Source: Luteibacter aegosomatis
Lineage (GTDB): Bacteria; Pseudomonadota; Gammaproteobacteria; Xanthomonadales; Rhodanobacteraceae
Direction: 5' to 3'
Length of the DNA: 64,000 nucleotides
Assembly: GCF_023078455.1 (NCBI RefSeq)
Contig: NZ_CP095740.1
Coordinates: forward strand, 794,001-858,000
Translations under genes and position numbers: made by a program
The notes under the pieces: generated by a model
What the model was told of the DNA's origin: nothing
What the model saw: the letters and a program-made list of their open reading frames with translations, nothing else
Databases searched by the model: none
In this document: positions 10,831 to 18,667 of the stretch, piece after piece
Layout: each line of letters begins with the position of its first letter
How positions within the stretch are numbered: the stretch's first letter is position 1

Positions 10831-11874
10831 TCAGCGGTACTGGCCCGCGTATTTCTCGACGGTGGAGACGTTGTCCTTGGTGACGAAGGCCGGGCCGGAA
10901 CTGACGCCGGTGGCGGTGTAGATGGGCTTGAGGTCGTACTGCTTCAGGCGCGCCTGGAATTTCGGGTTGGCCTTGAGCGCGGCGATGATCTTCGCGGGGT
11001 CTTTCGTGTTCTGTTCGTTCGCGATCACCAGCGCGGCGATGCCCATGTAGCCCTGCAGGTAAGGCTGCTGGTCGATGGCGTACTGGATGGTGCCGGACTT
11101 GATGCCGTCGATGATGGCGGGCGAGAGGTCGAAGGTGCCGAAATAGATCGAGCCCTTCAGGTGCAGGTCGTTCACCACCTTGATCGCGGGTTCCGCGGCA
11201 TTGGGGCCGAGCGCGAGGATGGCTTCGGTCTTGGGATGCGAGCGCAGGTAGGCGCTGAGCTTGCTCGAGACCACGGTCGGGTCCATGCCGGTGTCGATCA
11301 TGGAGGTCTGTCGCCAGTCCTTGATGCCCAACGCGTCGGCGAAGCCCTGGCAGCGCTCGAACGAGGCGTTGTTGGTGGCGTAATGGTTCACGCAGACGAA
11401 GCTCTTCTTGCCGGCCGCCTTGGCGCGTTCGCCCGCCGCCTTGCCCGCGTCGTACTCGCCCTGGCCGATGTGCATCAGGGCGCCGAGCTTCTTGCTCTCC
11501 TCCGGCGTGCCGGAGTTGATCGTGACGATGGGAATGCCCTTGGCGGCGACCTTGGCGGCCGGTGCCTTGAGCACGGCGTAGCTGGCGATGTCGAAGGCCA
11601 CGCCCTTGTAGTTGCGCGCGGCGGCGGATTCGAGCTGGCGGGCCATTTCGCTCAGGTCGCCGTTGCCCGAGCCGCGGTAGTCGACGGCCACGCCGAAATC
11701 GTCGCCCGCCTGCTTGATGGCGTTCTTGATCGTGTTCCACCACGAGTCGGAATCGGCGGCGTGGGTGACCAGCACGTAGCGGTCGCCCGAAGCGGCCTGG
11801 GTGGCGGGAGCGGCGAGACCGAGGCCCACGGCGAGGGCAGCGGCCAGCGAGGCGAGGAACGGTTTGGATCGCAT
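10831..11874 (-). CDS. periplasmic sugar-binding protein of the inositol ABC importer
   Basis: This 347-residue type-1 periplasmic binding protein has a signal peptide ([16 protein letters not shown]... cleaved near ATQAA). The mature start [20 protein letters not shown] and the [10 protein letters not shown] segment are typical of the RbsB/FrcB class. The open frame continues 46 codons upstream, but the start at 11874 has an ideal Shine-Dalgarno sequence (CTGGAGG) and begins the signal peptide. It is the first gene of the nine-gene operon and faces iolR across a 179-bp promoter region with operator-like palindromes. Inositol specificity is inferred from neighbours only. Confidence 0.9.
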   Translation of the reverse strand: MRSKPFLASLAAALAVGLGLAAPATQAASGDRYVLVTHAADSDSWWNTIKNAIKQAGDDFGVAVDYRGSGNGDLSEMARQLESAAARNYKGVAFDIASYAVLKAPAAKVAAKGIPIVTINSGTPEESKKLGALMHIGQGEYDAGKAAGERAKAAGKKSFVCVNHYATNNASFERCQGFADALGIKDWRQTSMIDTGMDPTVVSSKLSAYLRSHPKTEAILALGPNAAEPAIKVVNDLHLKGSIYFGTFDLSPAIIDGIKSGTIQYAIDQQPYLQGYMGIAALVIANEQNTKDPAKIIAALKANPKFQARLKQYDLKPIYTATGVSSGPAFVTKDNVSTVEKYAGQYR

Positions 11875-11966
11875 GATGCCTCCAGGTGAAGGGTGTCGGA
11901 CGCGATACGGCCTTGCGGCCGGGTTTTGCCGAAAGCGGGTCGAGCATGGCCCCGTGGAACGCCGGT

Positions 11967-11982
11967 TGCAATTTGCATTGCA
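11967..11982. promoter_or_regulatory. inverted repeat TGCAAT-N4-ATTGCA
   Basis: Perfect 6-bp arms are separated by TTGC, 13 bp before the GGAA-N6-TTCC palindrome. It could be a second regulator site, or it could overlap a -35 element (TTGCAA at 11966). Confidence 0.45.
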
Positions 11983-11994
11983 GCATAAAAATAA

Positions 11995-12012
11995 ATGGAA
12001 AAAATGTTCCAT
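11995..12012. promoter_or_regulatory. putative IolR operator ATGGAA-N6-TTCCAT
   Basis: The 6-bp arms match the GGAA-N6-TTCC motif reported for the RpiR-type IolR repressor of Sinorhizobium meliloti. It sits between the divergent promoters, 42 bp before the iolR start, the position expected for a site controlling both transcripts. Confidence 0.65.
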
Positions 12013-12053
12013 GACTGCTTCAATGCGCCTCGTCCCACCCGACGGAGCGGCCG

Positions 12054-12917
12054 ATGGCCAAACCCAGCGAAGCCGATCAGCTCATGCAGCGCATCGCCGA
12101 CGAGTTCGAGGCGTTGCCGCGCCAATTGCAGGGCGTGGCGCGCTACCTGGAAGCGCATCGCGGCTCGATCATGCTGCAGCGGGTCGGCGAAATCGCCGAG
12201 GGCTCGGGCGTGCATGCCTCGGCCGTGGTCCGTTTCGCCCAGCGCTTCGGCTATTCGGGCTTCAGCGAAATGCAGGCGGTGTTCCGCGATGCCTGGACCG
12301 CGCAGGCCACGCCGTCGCGCAGCTACCAGCAGCGCATCCGCAGCGTCATCGACCGTTCGGGCGACATGCGTCCGGTGGAAATCGCCTCGCGCTTCATCGA
12401 TGCCAGCCGCGTGGCCCTCGACGAGCTGTCGTCGGAGCTGGACGAAGCGCGCTTCCAGAAAGCCGTGGACCTGCTCGCCGCGGCGGAGAACATCTACGTG
12501 ATCGGCGTGCGCCGCTCGTTCGCCATCGCCAGCTACATCGCCTACGCCCTGCAGCACACGCCCAAGCGCGTGCACCTGGTCAACGGCCTCGGCGGCATGT
12601 ATCGCGAGCAGCTGCGCAGCATGGGCAAGGGCGATGCGCTGATCGCCATCAGCTTCCCGCCGTTCGGCAAGGAAACCCTCTACGCGATGCGCGTGGCGCA
12701 GCAGCATCGTGCCGACGTGCTCGCGATCACCGAGAGCGATCTCGGCCCGCTGTCGCGCCATTCCGACGTGCTGCTGAAGGTGAAGGAGGGCAGCGCGTTC
12801 GCCTTCCGTGGCCTTACCAGCACCATGTGCCTTTGCCAGGCGCTCTTCGTCGCGCTGGCCTACAAACTCGAACTGACCGTTGAAGAAACCGTTCCCCGAG
12901 GAGAATACGATGATTGA
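12054..12917 (+). CDS. iolR: RpiR-family transcriptional regulator of inositol genes
   Basis: This 287-residue protein has an N-terminal HTH_6 domain (about residues 1-80, with VGEIAEGSGVHASAVVRFAQ as the helix-turn-helix) and a C-terminal SIS sugar-phosphate-binding domain (about 125-265, YVIGVRRSFAIASYIAY and GDALIAISFPPFGKETL). RpiR proteins sense phosphosugars; a DKG-phosphate-like inositol intermediate is the likely effector. The start has GGAG eleven bases upstream. It is transcribed away from the transport operon, and its stop overlaps the iolG start, so it is co-translated with iolG. Confidence 0.88.
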   Translation: MAKPSEADQLMQRIADEFEALPRQLQGVARYLEAHRGSIMLQRVGEIAEGSGVHASAVVRFAQRFGYSGFSEMQAVFRDAWTAQATPSRSYQQRIRSVIDRSGDMRPVEIASRFIDASRVALDELSSELDEARFQKAVDLLAAAENIYVIGVRRSFAIASYIAYALQHTPKRVHLVNGLGGMYREQLRSMGKGDALIAISFPPFGKETLYAMRVAQQHRADVLAITESDLGPLSRHSDVLLKVKEGSAFAFRGLTSTMCLCQALFVALAYKLELTVEETVPRGEYDD

Positions 12918-13902
12918 AGTTGCCGTTTTCGGTGCCGGTCGCATCGGCAAGATCCACGCGGCCAACGTGGCCCGCCATCCCCAGGCGCGGCTGCGTTACG
13001 TGGTGGACGTGCACGAGCCGTCGGCCAAGGCGCTGGCCGAGACGCATGGCGCGAAGGTCGCGAGCGTCGACGAGGCGCTGAACGATCCTTCCGTCGGCGC
13101 GGTGGTGATCGGCTCCAGCACCGACACGCACGCCGACCTGATCCATCGCGCGGCGGCCGCGGGCAAGGCGATCTTCTGCGAAAAGCCCGTGGATCTCGAC
13201 GTCGAGCGCGCGCGTGGATGCCAGGCCGCGGTGGAGAAGGCCGGCGTCACCTGCATGATCGCCTTCCAGCGGCGTTTCGATCCGACGTTCTCGTCGCTGA
13301 AGAAGCGCCTTGACGACGGCGAGGTCGGCACGCCCGAAGTGCTCGTGGTCACCAGCCGCGATCCCGGCGCGCCGCCGGTGAGCTACATCAAGAGTTCGGG
13401 CGGCATCTTCAAGGACATGCTGATCCACGATTTCGACATCTTCCGCTGGATCCTCGACGACGTGGCCGTGAGCGTGCATGCCTCGGGCAGTTGCCTCACC
13501 GATCCGGCCATCGAGGAGGCGGGCGACATCGACACCACGGCCGTCACCATCCGCACGAAGAAGGGGCGGTTGTGCCAGATCAATACCTCGCGCCGCGCGG
13601 CATACGGCTACGACCAGCGCTTCGAGGTGCTCGGCAGCAAGGGCATGCTCCAGGCGGGCAACGTCGCGCCGACGCAGGTGGTCTCGCATACCGCCGCGAA
13701 CATCGCGCACGACCTGCCCGAGCACTTCTTCCTCGAGCGTTATCGCGAGGCGTATGCGGCGGAGATCGCGCATTTCTTCGACGCGCTGTCCGGGGGCACG
13801 CCGGTGCGCACGACCATCGCCGACGGCATCAAGGCGCTCGAGCTGGCCGAGGCGGCCGCGCGCTCGTGGCGCGAGGGCCAGGCCGTGCAGGTGAACATCT
13901 AG
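12910..13902 (+). CDS. iolG: myo-inositol 2-dehydrogenase
   Basis: This 330-residue Gfo/Idh/MocA oxidoreductase oxidises myo-inositol to 2-keto-myo-inositol with NAD+. It has the Rossmann motif GAGRIG (residues 8-13) and EKP with catalytic K92. The Asp/His pair, D169 and H173, lies in KDMLIHDFD, matching the K/D/H triad of IolG. The start at 12910 has GAGGAG seven bases upstream and overlaps the iolR stop by 8 nt. The next gene, a related dehydrogenase, follows after 10 bp. Confidence 0.93.
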   Translation: MIEVAVFGAGRIGKIHAANVARHPQARLRYVVDVHEPSAKALAETHGAKVASVDEALNDPSVGAVVIGSSTDTHADLIHRAAAAGKAIFCEKPVDLDVERARGCQAAVEKAGVTCMIAFQRRFDPTFSSLKKRLDDGEVGTPEVLVVTSRDPGAPPVSYIKSSGGIFKDMLIHDFDIFRWILDDVAVSVHASGSCLTDPAIEEAGDIDTTAVTIRTKKGRLCQINTSRRAAYGYDQRFEVLGSKGMLQAGNVAPTQVVSHTAANIAHDLPEHFFLERYREAYAAEIAHFFDALSGGTPVRTTIADGIKALELAEAAARSWREGQAVQVNI

Positions 13903-13912
13903 GGGTGATGGC

Positions 13913-14929
13913 ATGAACAAGCTTCGTATCGGCTTGGCGGGCCTGGGCCGCCTGGGCCAGCGTTACGCGGAGAACCTTTCGCGTGCCGTGCCGCGCGCCG
14001 AGCTGGTGGCCGTGTGCAGTCCCGTCGAAGGGGAGCGTGCATGGGCGCGCGACAACATCGGCGTGGCGGCCATTCACGATCGCTACGAAGCGATGCTTGC
14101 CGATCCCGGCATCGACGCGGTGTTCCTCGTTACGCCGACGTCGTTGCATCCGGCGCAGATCGCGCAGGCGCTGGATGCGGGCAAGCATGTGTTCTGCGAA
14201 AAGCCGCTGTCGCTCGACCTCGACGAATGCCGCCGCGCCGCGGCGCACGCCGCGGCCGCGGAGAAACGCGCGATGGTGGGTTTCGTGCGACGCTTCGACG
14301 AAAGCTATCGCGACGCCTTCCGGCACATCGAGGCGGGCGGCATCGGCCGACCTTTCCTCGTCTACTCGCAGACGGCCGACCTGGCCGATCCGACGGGTGC
14401 CTTCCTGAAGTTCGCGCCCACCAGCGGCGGCATTTTCCTGGATTGCAGCGTGCACGACGTGGACCTCGCGCGCTGGCTGCTCGGGCGGCCGAAGGCCTTG
14501 AAGGCCTATGCGGCCGGTACGGTGGCGATGTATCCCCCGCTGGAAGATATCGGCGACGTCGACAACGGCATCGCCATCGTCGAGTTCGAAGGCGGGCGCA
14601 TGGCGATGTTCCACGCCTCGCGCACGCAGGCGCACGGCCACGACACGCACACCGACGTGACCGGCACCGCGGGCAAGCTGAGCATCGGGCGCAATCCGCG
14701 GGCGAACCGGGTGGAGATCTCCGACGCGGGCGGCGTGAGGAACACGGTGGTGCCGTCGTTCTACGAGCGGTTCGCGCCGGCCTTCGTGACGCAGGCGAAG
14801 CATTTCGTCGACGCGGTGCTGGATGACACGCCGTTCGACCTCACCATGGACGACGCGGTGGAAGCGACGCGGATCGCGGTGGCGATGCGGGAGTCGTTGC
14901 AGTCGGGTGGGGTGGTGGCGTTGGACTGA
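13913..14929 (+). CDS. Gfo/Idh/MocA oxidoreductase, probable scyllo-inositol or second inositol dehydrogenase
   Basis: This 338-residue paralogue of the preceding IolG keeps the same active-site plan: K97 in CEKP, D177 and H181 in LDCSVHDVD, and GLGRLG as nucleotide motif. Being separate from iolG, it probably accepts another isomer (scyllo-inositol) or an inosose/inositol derivative, as IolX/IolW/IolU do in Bacillus. Which one cannot be decided from sequence by eye. It lies 10 bp after iolG in a three-gene unit iolR-iolG-this gene. A family A repeat follows its stop. Confidence 0.85.
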   Translation: MNKLRIGLAGLGRLGQRYAENLSRAVPRAELVAVCSPVEGERAWARDNIGVAAIHDRYEAMLADPGIDAVFLVTPTSLHPAQIAQALDAGKHVFCEKPLSLDLDECRRAAAHAAAAEKRAMVGFVRRFDESYRDAFRHIEAGGIGRPFLVYSQTADLADPTGAFLKFAPTSGGIFLDCSVHDVDLARWLLGRPKALKAYAAGTVAMYPPLEDIGDVDNGIAIVEFEGGRMAMFHASRTQAHGHDTHTDVTGTAGKLSIGRNPRANRVEISDAGGVRNTVVPSFYERFAPAFVTQAKHFVDAVLDDTPFDLTMDDAVEATRIAVAMRESLQSGGVVALD

Positions 14930-14936
14930 GGCGCGG

Positions 14937-15040
14937 GAGACGCCGGGTTCCTGCCTTCCCAGGAACGACGACGTACAAGATTCGACGTTGCGCATGAGCA
15001 TCCTCACGTCGTTCCTGCGAAGGCAGGAACCCGGCGTCTC
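14937..15040. repeat. family A intergenic inverted repeat
   Basis: Arms of 34 nt (14937-14970 and 15007-15040) differ at one position. The core is CCGGGTTCCTGCCTTCSCA followed by GGAACGACG. Each arm is itself hairpin-prone (TTCCTGCCTTCGCAGGAA). It lies between the second dehydrogenase gene and the MFS gene and resembles 43577-43674. A REP/BIME-type element is likely. Confidence 0.8.
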
Positions 15041-15105
15041 ACCGCTCCCGCCCTTTTAAATGTCCCTTCATCCACCGGGATGACGCGCCGCAACAACCCC
15101 TCCCG

Positions 15106-15111
15106 TATAAT
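15106..15111 (+). promoter_or_regulatory. -10 box TATAAT placed for a near-leaderless mRNA
   Basis: A perfect TATAAT ends nine bases before the ATG of the MFS gene at 15121. Transcription starting 6-9 nt downstream would leave 0-3 nt of leader. No good -35 is visible. Confidence 0.55.
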
Positions 15112-15120
15112 GCCCGGGCC

Positions 15121-16317
15121 ATGTCCCTCCCATCCTTAGTCCCCCATCGCGGACGGCGTTTCGCCGTCACCGCGCGGATCCTCTCCGCGGTCGTCTTCAC
15201 GTTCGTCTGCTACCTCGGCATCGGCATTCCGCTCGCGGTGCTGCCCGGCTTCGTGCACGGGGGCCTGGGCTATTCCACGGTGCTGGCGGGCTTGGCGGTG
15301 AGCGTCCAGTACGCCTCCACCCTGTTGAGCCGCCCCCATGCCGGGCGCATGGCCGACGCCATGGGCCCCAAGCGCGCCGTGGTGGCCGGGTTGATCGTGT
15401 TCGCGCTGGCGGGTCTGTTCCTCGCCCTGGCCGCGCTGGTGCCCAAGACACCGGCGCTGTCCCTGGCGCTGATCGTGCTGAGCCGCTTCGGCCTCGGTTT
15501 CGCCGAGAGCTGGGTGGGTACCGGCTGCATCGCCTGGGGTATCGCGGGCATCGGCGGCGAGCACACGGCCCGCGTGATTTCCTGGAACGGCATCGCCACC
15601 TATGGCGGCATCGCCCTCGGCGCCCCCCTGGGCGTGAAGCTCGCGGCCGACCATGGCTTCATCGCGCTGGGCGTCGTCACCTTCGCGCTGGGTGTCCTGG
15701 TGCTGCCGTTCGCGCTGTGGAAAGCCCACGTGCCGCCGACCCACGGCGAGCGCCTGTCGTTCGGCAGCGTGCTGTCGCGGGTGACGCCCTACGGCGCGGG
15801 CCTTGCCCTGGGTTCGATCGGTTTCGGTTCGCTGTCCACCTTCGTGGCGTTGTATTACGCCAGCCGGGGCTGGGAGGGCGCCGCGCTGTCGTTGTCCGTG
15901 TTCGGCGGCTGTTTCATCGGCATGCGCCTGGTGTTCGGCAACGCCATCGACCGCTTCGGCGGCTATCGCGTGGCGATCGCCTCGCTGGCCATCGAATGCC
16001 TTGGCCTGATCCTGCTCTGGCAGGGCGGCACGCCGCATCTCGCGCTGGCGGGCGCGGCGCTGACCGGCGCCGGTTTCGCCCTGGTCTTTCCTTCGCTGGG
16101 CGTCGAAGCCGTCAGTCGCGTGAGCACGCACAATCGCGGCGCCGCGCTGGGCGCGTATTCGGTGTTCCTGGACGTGGCGTTGGGCGTCACCGGCCCGCTG
16201 GGCGGATGGATCGCAGGACGTTTCGATTACCCGGGCATTTTCCTGATGGCGGCGTTCGCGTCGCTGGCTGGCGTGCTGCTATCGATCTCGCTCTATCTGC
16301 GCTTCGGCCGGGCATAA
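15121..16317 (+). CDS. MFS transporter, YhhS-like
   Basis: This 398-residue major-facilitator protein has about 12 hydrophobic segments. The MFS loop-2/3 motif appears as GRMADAMGPKRAVVAG. The TM5 region GIATYGGIALGAPLG and the length fit the YhhS/YfcJ group of poorly characterised efflux or sugar transporters. The start codon directly follows a TATAAT, leaving no room for a Shine-Dalgarno site. Substrate is unknown. A small membrane-protein gene follows 30 bp later. Confidence 0.82.
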   Translation: MSLPSLVPHRGRRFAVTARILSAVVFTFVCYLGIGIPLAVLPGFVHGGLGYSTVLAGLAVSVQYASTLLSRPHAGRMADAMGPKRAVVAGLIVFALAGLFLALAALVPKTPALSLALIVLSRFGLGFAESWVGTGCIAWGIAGIGGEHTARVISWNGIATYGGIALGAPLGVKLAADHGFIALGVVTFALGVLVLPFALWKAHVPPTHGERLSFGSVLSRVTPYGAGLALGSIGFGSLSTFVALYYASRGWEGAALSLSVFGGCFIGMRLVFGNAIDRFGGYRVAIASLAIECLGLILLWQGGTPHLALAGAALTGAGFALVFPSLGVEAVSRVSTHNRGAALGAYSVFLDVALGVTGPLGGWIAGRFDYPGIFLMAAFASLAGVLLSISLYLRFGRA

Positions 16318-16347
16318 TGCCCGCCTGATCCTTCACGAGTCCGCTTC

Positions 16348-16743
16348 ATGCCATACGATCGCAGCTGGATGGGCTACGGCATCGTCGGTGCCTTGCAGGC
16401 GGGTGGCATCGCCCTGCTCGTCGGCATCGTGATGTACCTGCTGGTGCGCGCCCTGTTCGGCAAGGGCGGCGGCTGGAGCGACGGCAAGGAGCTTTCGGTC
16501 GCCTACGCGCTCACCATCGTCGTGGCCGCGGGGCAGGACATGTGGAACCTGTTCTACTTCAACGTGGTGCCGATGCAGTCGCCGTCGTTGCTGCGGATCA
16601 AGCTGGCGGCGGTGCACGATCCGGATGCGATCGGCTTGCGGGTGCTGTTCGAGTTGCTGGGTGGATTGCTCGGGGCCGCGATCGGCTGGGCCCTGTTTTC
16701 GGGCGGGTTCAAGCGGTTGCTGGGGCACGTGCGGGGGGACTGA
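16348..16743 (+). CDS. small conserved membrane protein
   Basis: This 131-residue protein has three or four hydrophobic segments (about 9-38, 50-65, 98-122) and a basic C-terminus. It has no family motif I recognise. It follows the MFS gene by 30 bp on the same strand and may be co-transcribed. Function is unknown. Confidence 0.65.
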   Translation: MPYDRSWMGYGIVGALQAGGIALLVGIVMYLLVRALFGKGGGWSDGKELSVAYALTIVVAAGQDMWNLFYFNVVPMQSPSLLRIKLAAVHDPDAIGLRVLFELLGGLLGAAIGWALFSGGFKRLLGHVRGD

Positions 16744-16768
16744 GGCCGAAACCGGTCGCCATGCCCGG

Positions 16769-17530
16769 TTATCGTCGATGCCCGAACATCCAGCGCCACA
16801 GATCCGGCTCGGCATACGCCTTGTCCCACGACCCATGCCCCACGCCCGGGTACTCGGTGTACTTCACCACCGCGTGGCGCTTCTCCAGCGCCGCATGCAT
16901 CCGGCGCGACTGCTCGGTGGGCACCACGTCGTCGGCGCCGCCGTGGAAGATCCACACCGGCAGCTTGCCGATCTTCTTCGCCGTCCAGTCGAAGGCGTCC
17001 GCGCCGTCGGGCACGCCGTGCACGTAGAGCGAACGCTCATCGGAAAGCGACGTCACGCCGCCGCAGATGATCGCCGCCGCCGCGAAGATGCCAGGATGGT
17101 CCACCGCCAACTGCCATGAGCCGTAGCCGCCCATCGACAGCCCGGTGAGGTACAGGCGATGCCGGTCGCCGTGGAAATCCTCGATCGCATGGTCGAGTGC
17201 GGCCATCGCCATGTCGGCGTTGTCGCGGTCGGTCCATTCCTGGCCGTCGGGCACCTGCGGCACGACCACCACGGCCGGGAAGTCCGGATGGTCGTCGAGC
17301 CAATGCGGCAGCCCCTGGGTGAGCTGCTTGCGGTTGTCGCTGCCGCGCTCGCCGCTGCCGTGCAGGAAGAGCACCACGGCGGGATGGCCCTCGAGGCTCG
17401 CGGGTACGAACACCTGGTAGCGATACGTCTTGCCGTGCACGGCGAGGCTGCGTTCGACGAAACCCGACGTCGCGGCGAGCGCGTTGCCGGTCATGGCGGT
17501 GGCGGCGAGGAAGGCCAGGGTGCGGATCAT
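16769..17530 (-). CDS. secreted alpha/beta-hydrolase, esterase/PHB-depolymerase-like
   Basis: This 253-residue protein has a signal peptide (MIRTLAFLAATAMTGNALA). It shows the oxyanion-hole segment LFLHGSGERG, the nucleophile elbow GLSMGGYG and an acid residue in HGGADDVVP. The His is in GVGHGSW near the end, so a full Ser-Asp-His triad is visible. Similar exported proteins are annotated as predicted peptidases or phospholipase/carboxylesterases (COG4099). It is likely a periplasmic or extracellular ester or peptide hydrolase. Confidence 0.83.
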   Translation of the reverse strand: MIRTLAFLAATAMTGNALAATSGFVERSLAVHGKTYRYQVFVPASLEGHPAVVLFLHGSGERGSDNRKQLTQGLPHWLDDHPDFPAVVVVPQVPDGQEWTDRDNADMAMAALDHAIEDFHGDRHRLYLTGLSMGGYGSWQLAVDHPGIFAAAAIICGGVTSLSDERSLYVHGVPDGADAFDWTAKKIGKLPVWIFHGGADDVVPTEQSRRMHAALEKRHAVVKYTEYPGVGHGSWDKAYAEPDLWRWMFGHRR

Positions 17531-17664
17531 CGACAGGTTTCCGGTGGATGGCGTGGGAGTCGACTTTGTCGGCGTTTCGAGTGAGTGGCAAGCCCCTCGC
17601 CGTCATAGCACGGGATCGACCACGGCGGTGTGGCGGCGGTCCCGTACACGTCATATGCGTTTCG

Positions 17665-18381
17665 TCAGAACGCCAGGCGCCCGAGCGACGCGCCGCCGTC
17701 GACGTGCAAGGTCTGCCCCGTCATGAAGCTGGCTTGCTCCGACAGCAGGAAGGCGACGGTCGCCGCTATCTCGTCGGGTTTCCCGAAGCGACCCATCGGC
17801 ACGCCCGCCAGGTAGCGTCTCTCGCCTTCGCTTCCGGGTGGATTATTGGCGCGGAACAACTCGGTTTCGGTGGGACCGGGCGCGACCGCGTTGACCGTGA
17901 TACCCGTATCCGCCAGCTCCAGCGCCCAGCTGCGCGTGAAGCTGACCAGCGCCGCCTTGGCGGCCGCATACGCCGTGCGCTGCGGCATGCCGAGGATGGT
18001 CAGGCTGGAGATGTTGACGACGCGGCCCCAGCCCCTCGCCTTCATGCCGGGCAGGGCCGCCTGCGCCGCCAGGAGGGCAGGATGCAGATTGACGCCGAAG
18101 ACCTCGTCCAGAGCCGGCAAGGTGACGTCCGCCAGCAGGGCCGGACGCACCAGCCCGACGTTGTTCACCACGCCATCGAGCGTGAAGCGCTGCGCGATGT
18201 CCCGCAACGTCGCGTGCGTGGCGGTGTCGTCGCTCAGGTCGACGGGAACGAACGTGCCGGGAAACTCGGCGGGTGCCGAACGTGCCAGGCCGACCACATG
18301 ATGGCCGGCGTCGGCGAGCCTCGCCGAGAGCGCCAGGCCGATACCCTTGCTGGCGCCGGTGATGAGAAAGGTGCGGGACAT
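17665..18381 (-). CDS. SDR-family oxidoreductase
   Basis: This 238-residue classical short-chain dehydrogenase has the NAD(P) motif TGASKGIG near the N-terminus, NNVG in place of NNAG, and the catalytic tetrad segments ISS and YAAAKAAL. Its C-terminus, [11 protein letters not shown], is shared with FabG-like reductases. The start was chosen at MSRTFLITG; an upstream in-frame start would add 7 residues. The substrate is unknown. It is a single gene, and an inverted-repeat-rich region lies 115-180 bp upstream. Confidence 0.85.
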   Translation of the reverse strand: MSRTFLITGASKGIGLALSARLADAGHHVVGLARSAPAEFPGTFVPVDLSDDTATHATLRDIAQRFTLDGVVNNVGLVRPALLADVTLPALDEVFGVNLHPALLAAQAALPGMKARGWGRVVNISSLTILGMPQRTAYAAAKAALVSFTRSWALELADTGITVNAVAPGPTETELFRANNPPGSEGERRYLAGVPMGRFGKPDEIAATVAFLLSEQASFMTGQTLHVDGGASLGRLAF

Positions 18382-18497
18382 GCGGATTCCTTCGCCGCCC
18401 ACCGTACGGCGGGCGGCATGCGTGGTTCAGGCAGTGGCCTTGCGAATGGGCGGCAGCATGTGGCGATGCGTCGACGTCGATCATGACGGCGTCCCTG

Positions 18498-18561
18498 TTG
18501 GAACACGGTGGAGACGGGTACAGCTGGTGGACCGTCCACCCGATTCTGAACCGTGCTCCAA
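18498..18561. promoter_or_regulatory. nested inverted repeats upstream of the SDR gene
   Basis: The outer arms are TTGGAACACGGT (18498-18509) and ACCGTGCTCCAA (18550-18561), with one mismatch. Inside lies the 15-bp palindrome GGTGGACCGTCCACC (18526-18540). This resembles operators of TetR/MarR-type regulators, but no regulator gene is adjacent. Confidence 0.4.
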
Positions 18562-18667
18562 GGGAATGGCAGGGACGATCCGGCGATAATCCCTATTCCC
18601 CGTCGGAATGAATACGGATCCCTTGCCGGCCACGATCGCGGCCAAGCGTGTGGTGGCCGACGCAGCG

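Larger units (their letters stand above)
11875..12053. promoter_or_regulatory. divergent iol promoter region
   Basis: This 179-bp region separates the transport/catabolic operon from iolR-iolG. The middle (about 11960-12015) is strikingly AT-rich for this genome. It holds two inverted repeats and plausible -10-like tracts (TAAAAA at 11986 on plus). Exact promoters cannot be fixed by eye. Confidence 0.7.

Noticed and set aside
9716..10921. 401-codon plus-strand open frame over the permease gene
   Set aside because: Antisense shadow rich in His, Asp and Glu; the minus-strand permease has family motifs.
18347..18589. 80-codon plus-strand frame between SDR and cardiolipin synthase
   Set aside because: No Shine-Dalgarno, no family resemblance, and it crosses the palindrome-rich region; more likely non-coding.
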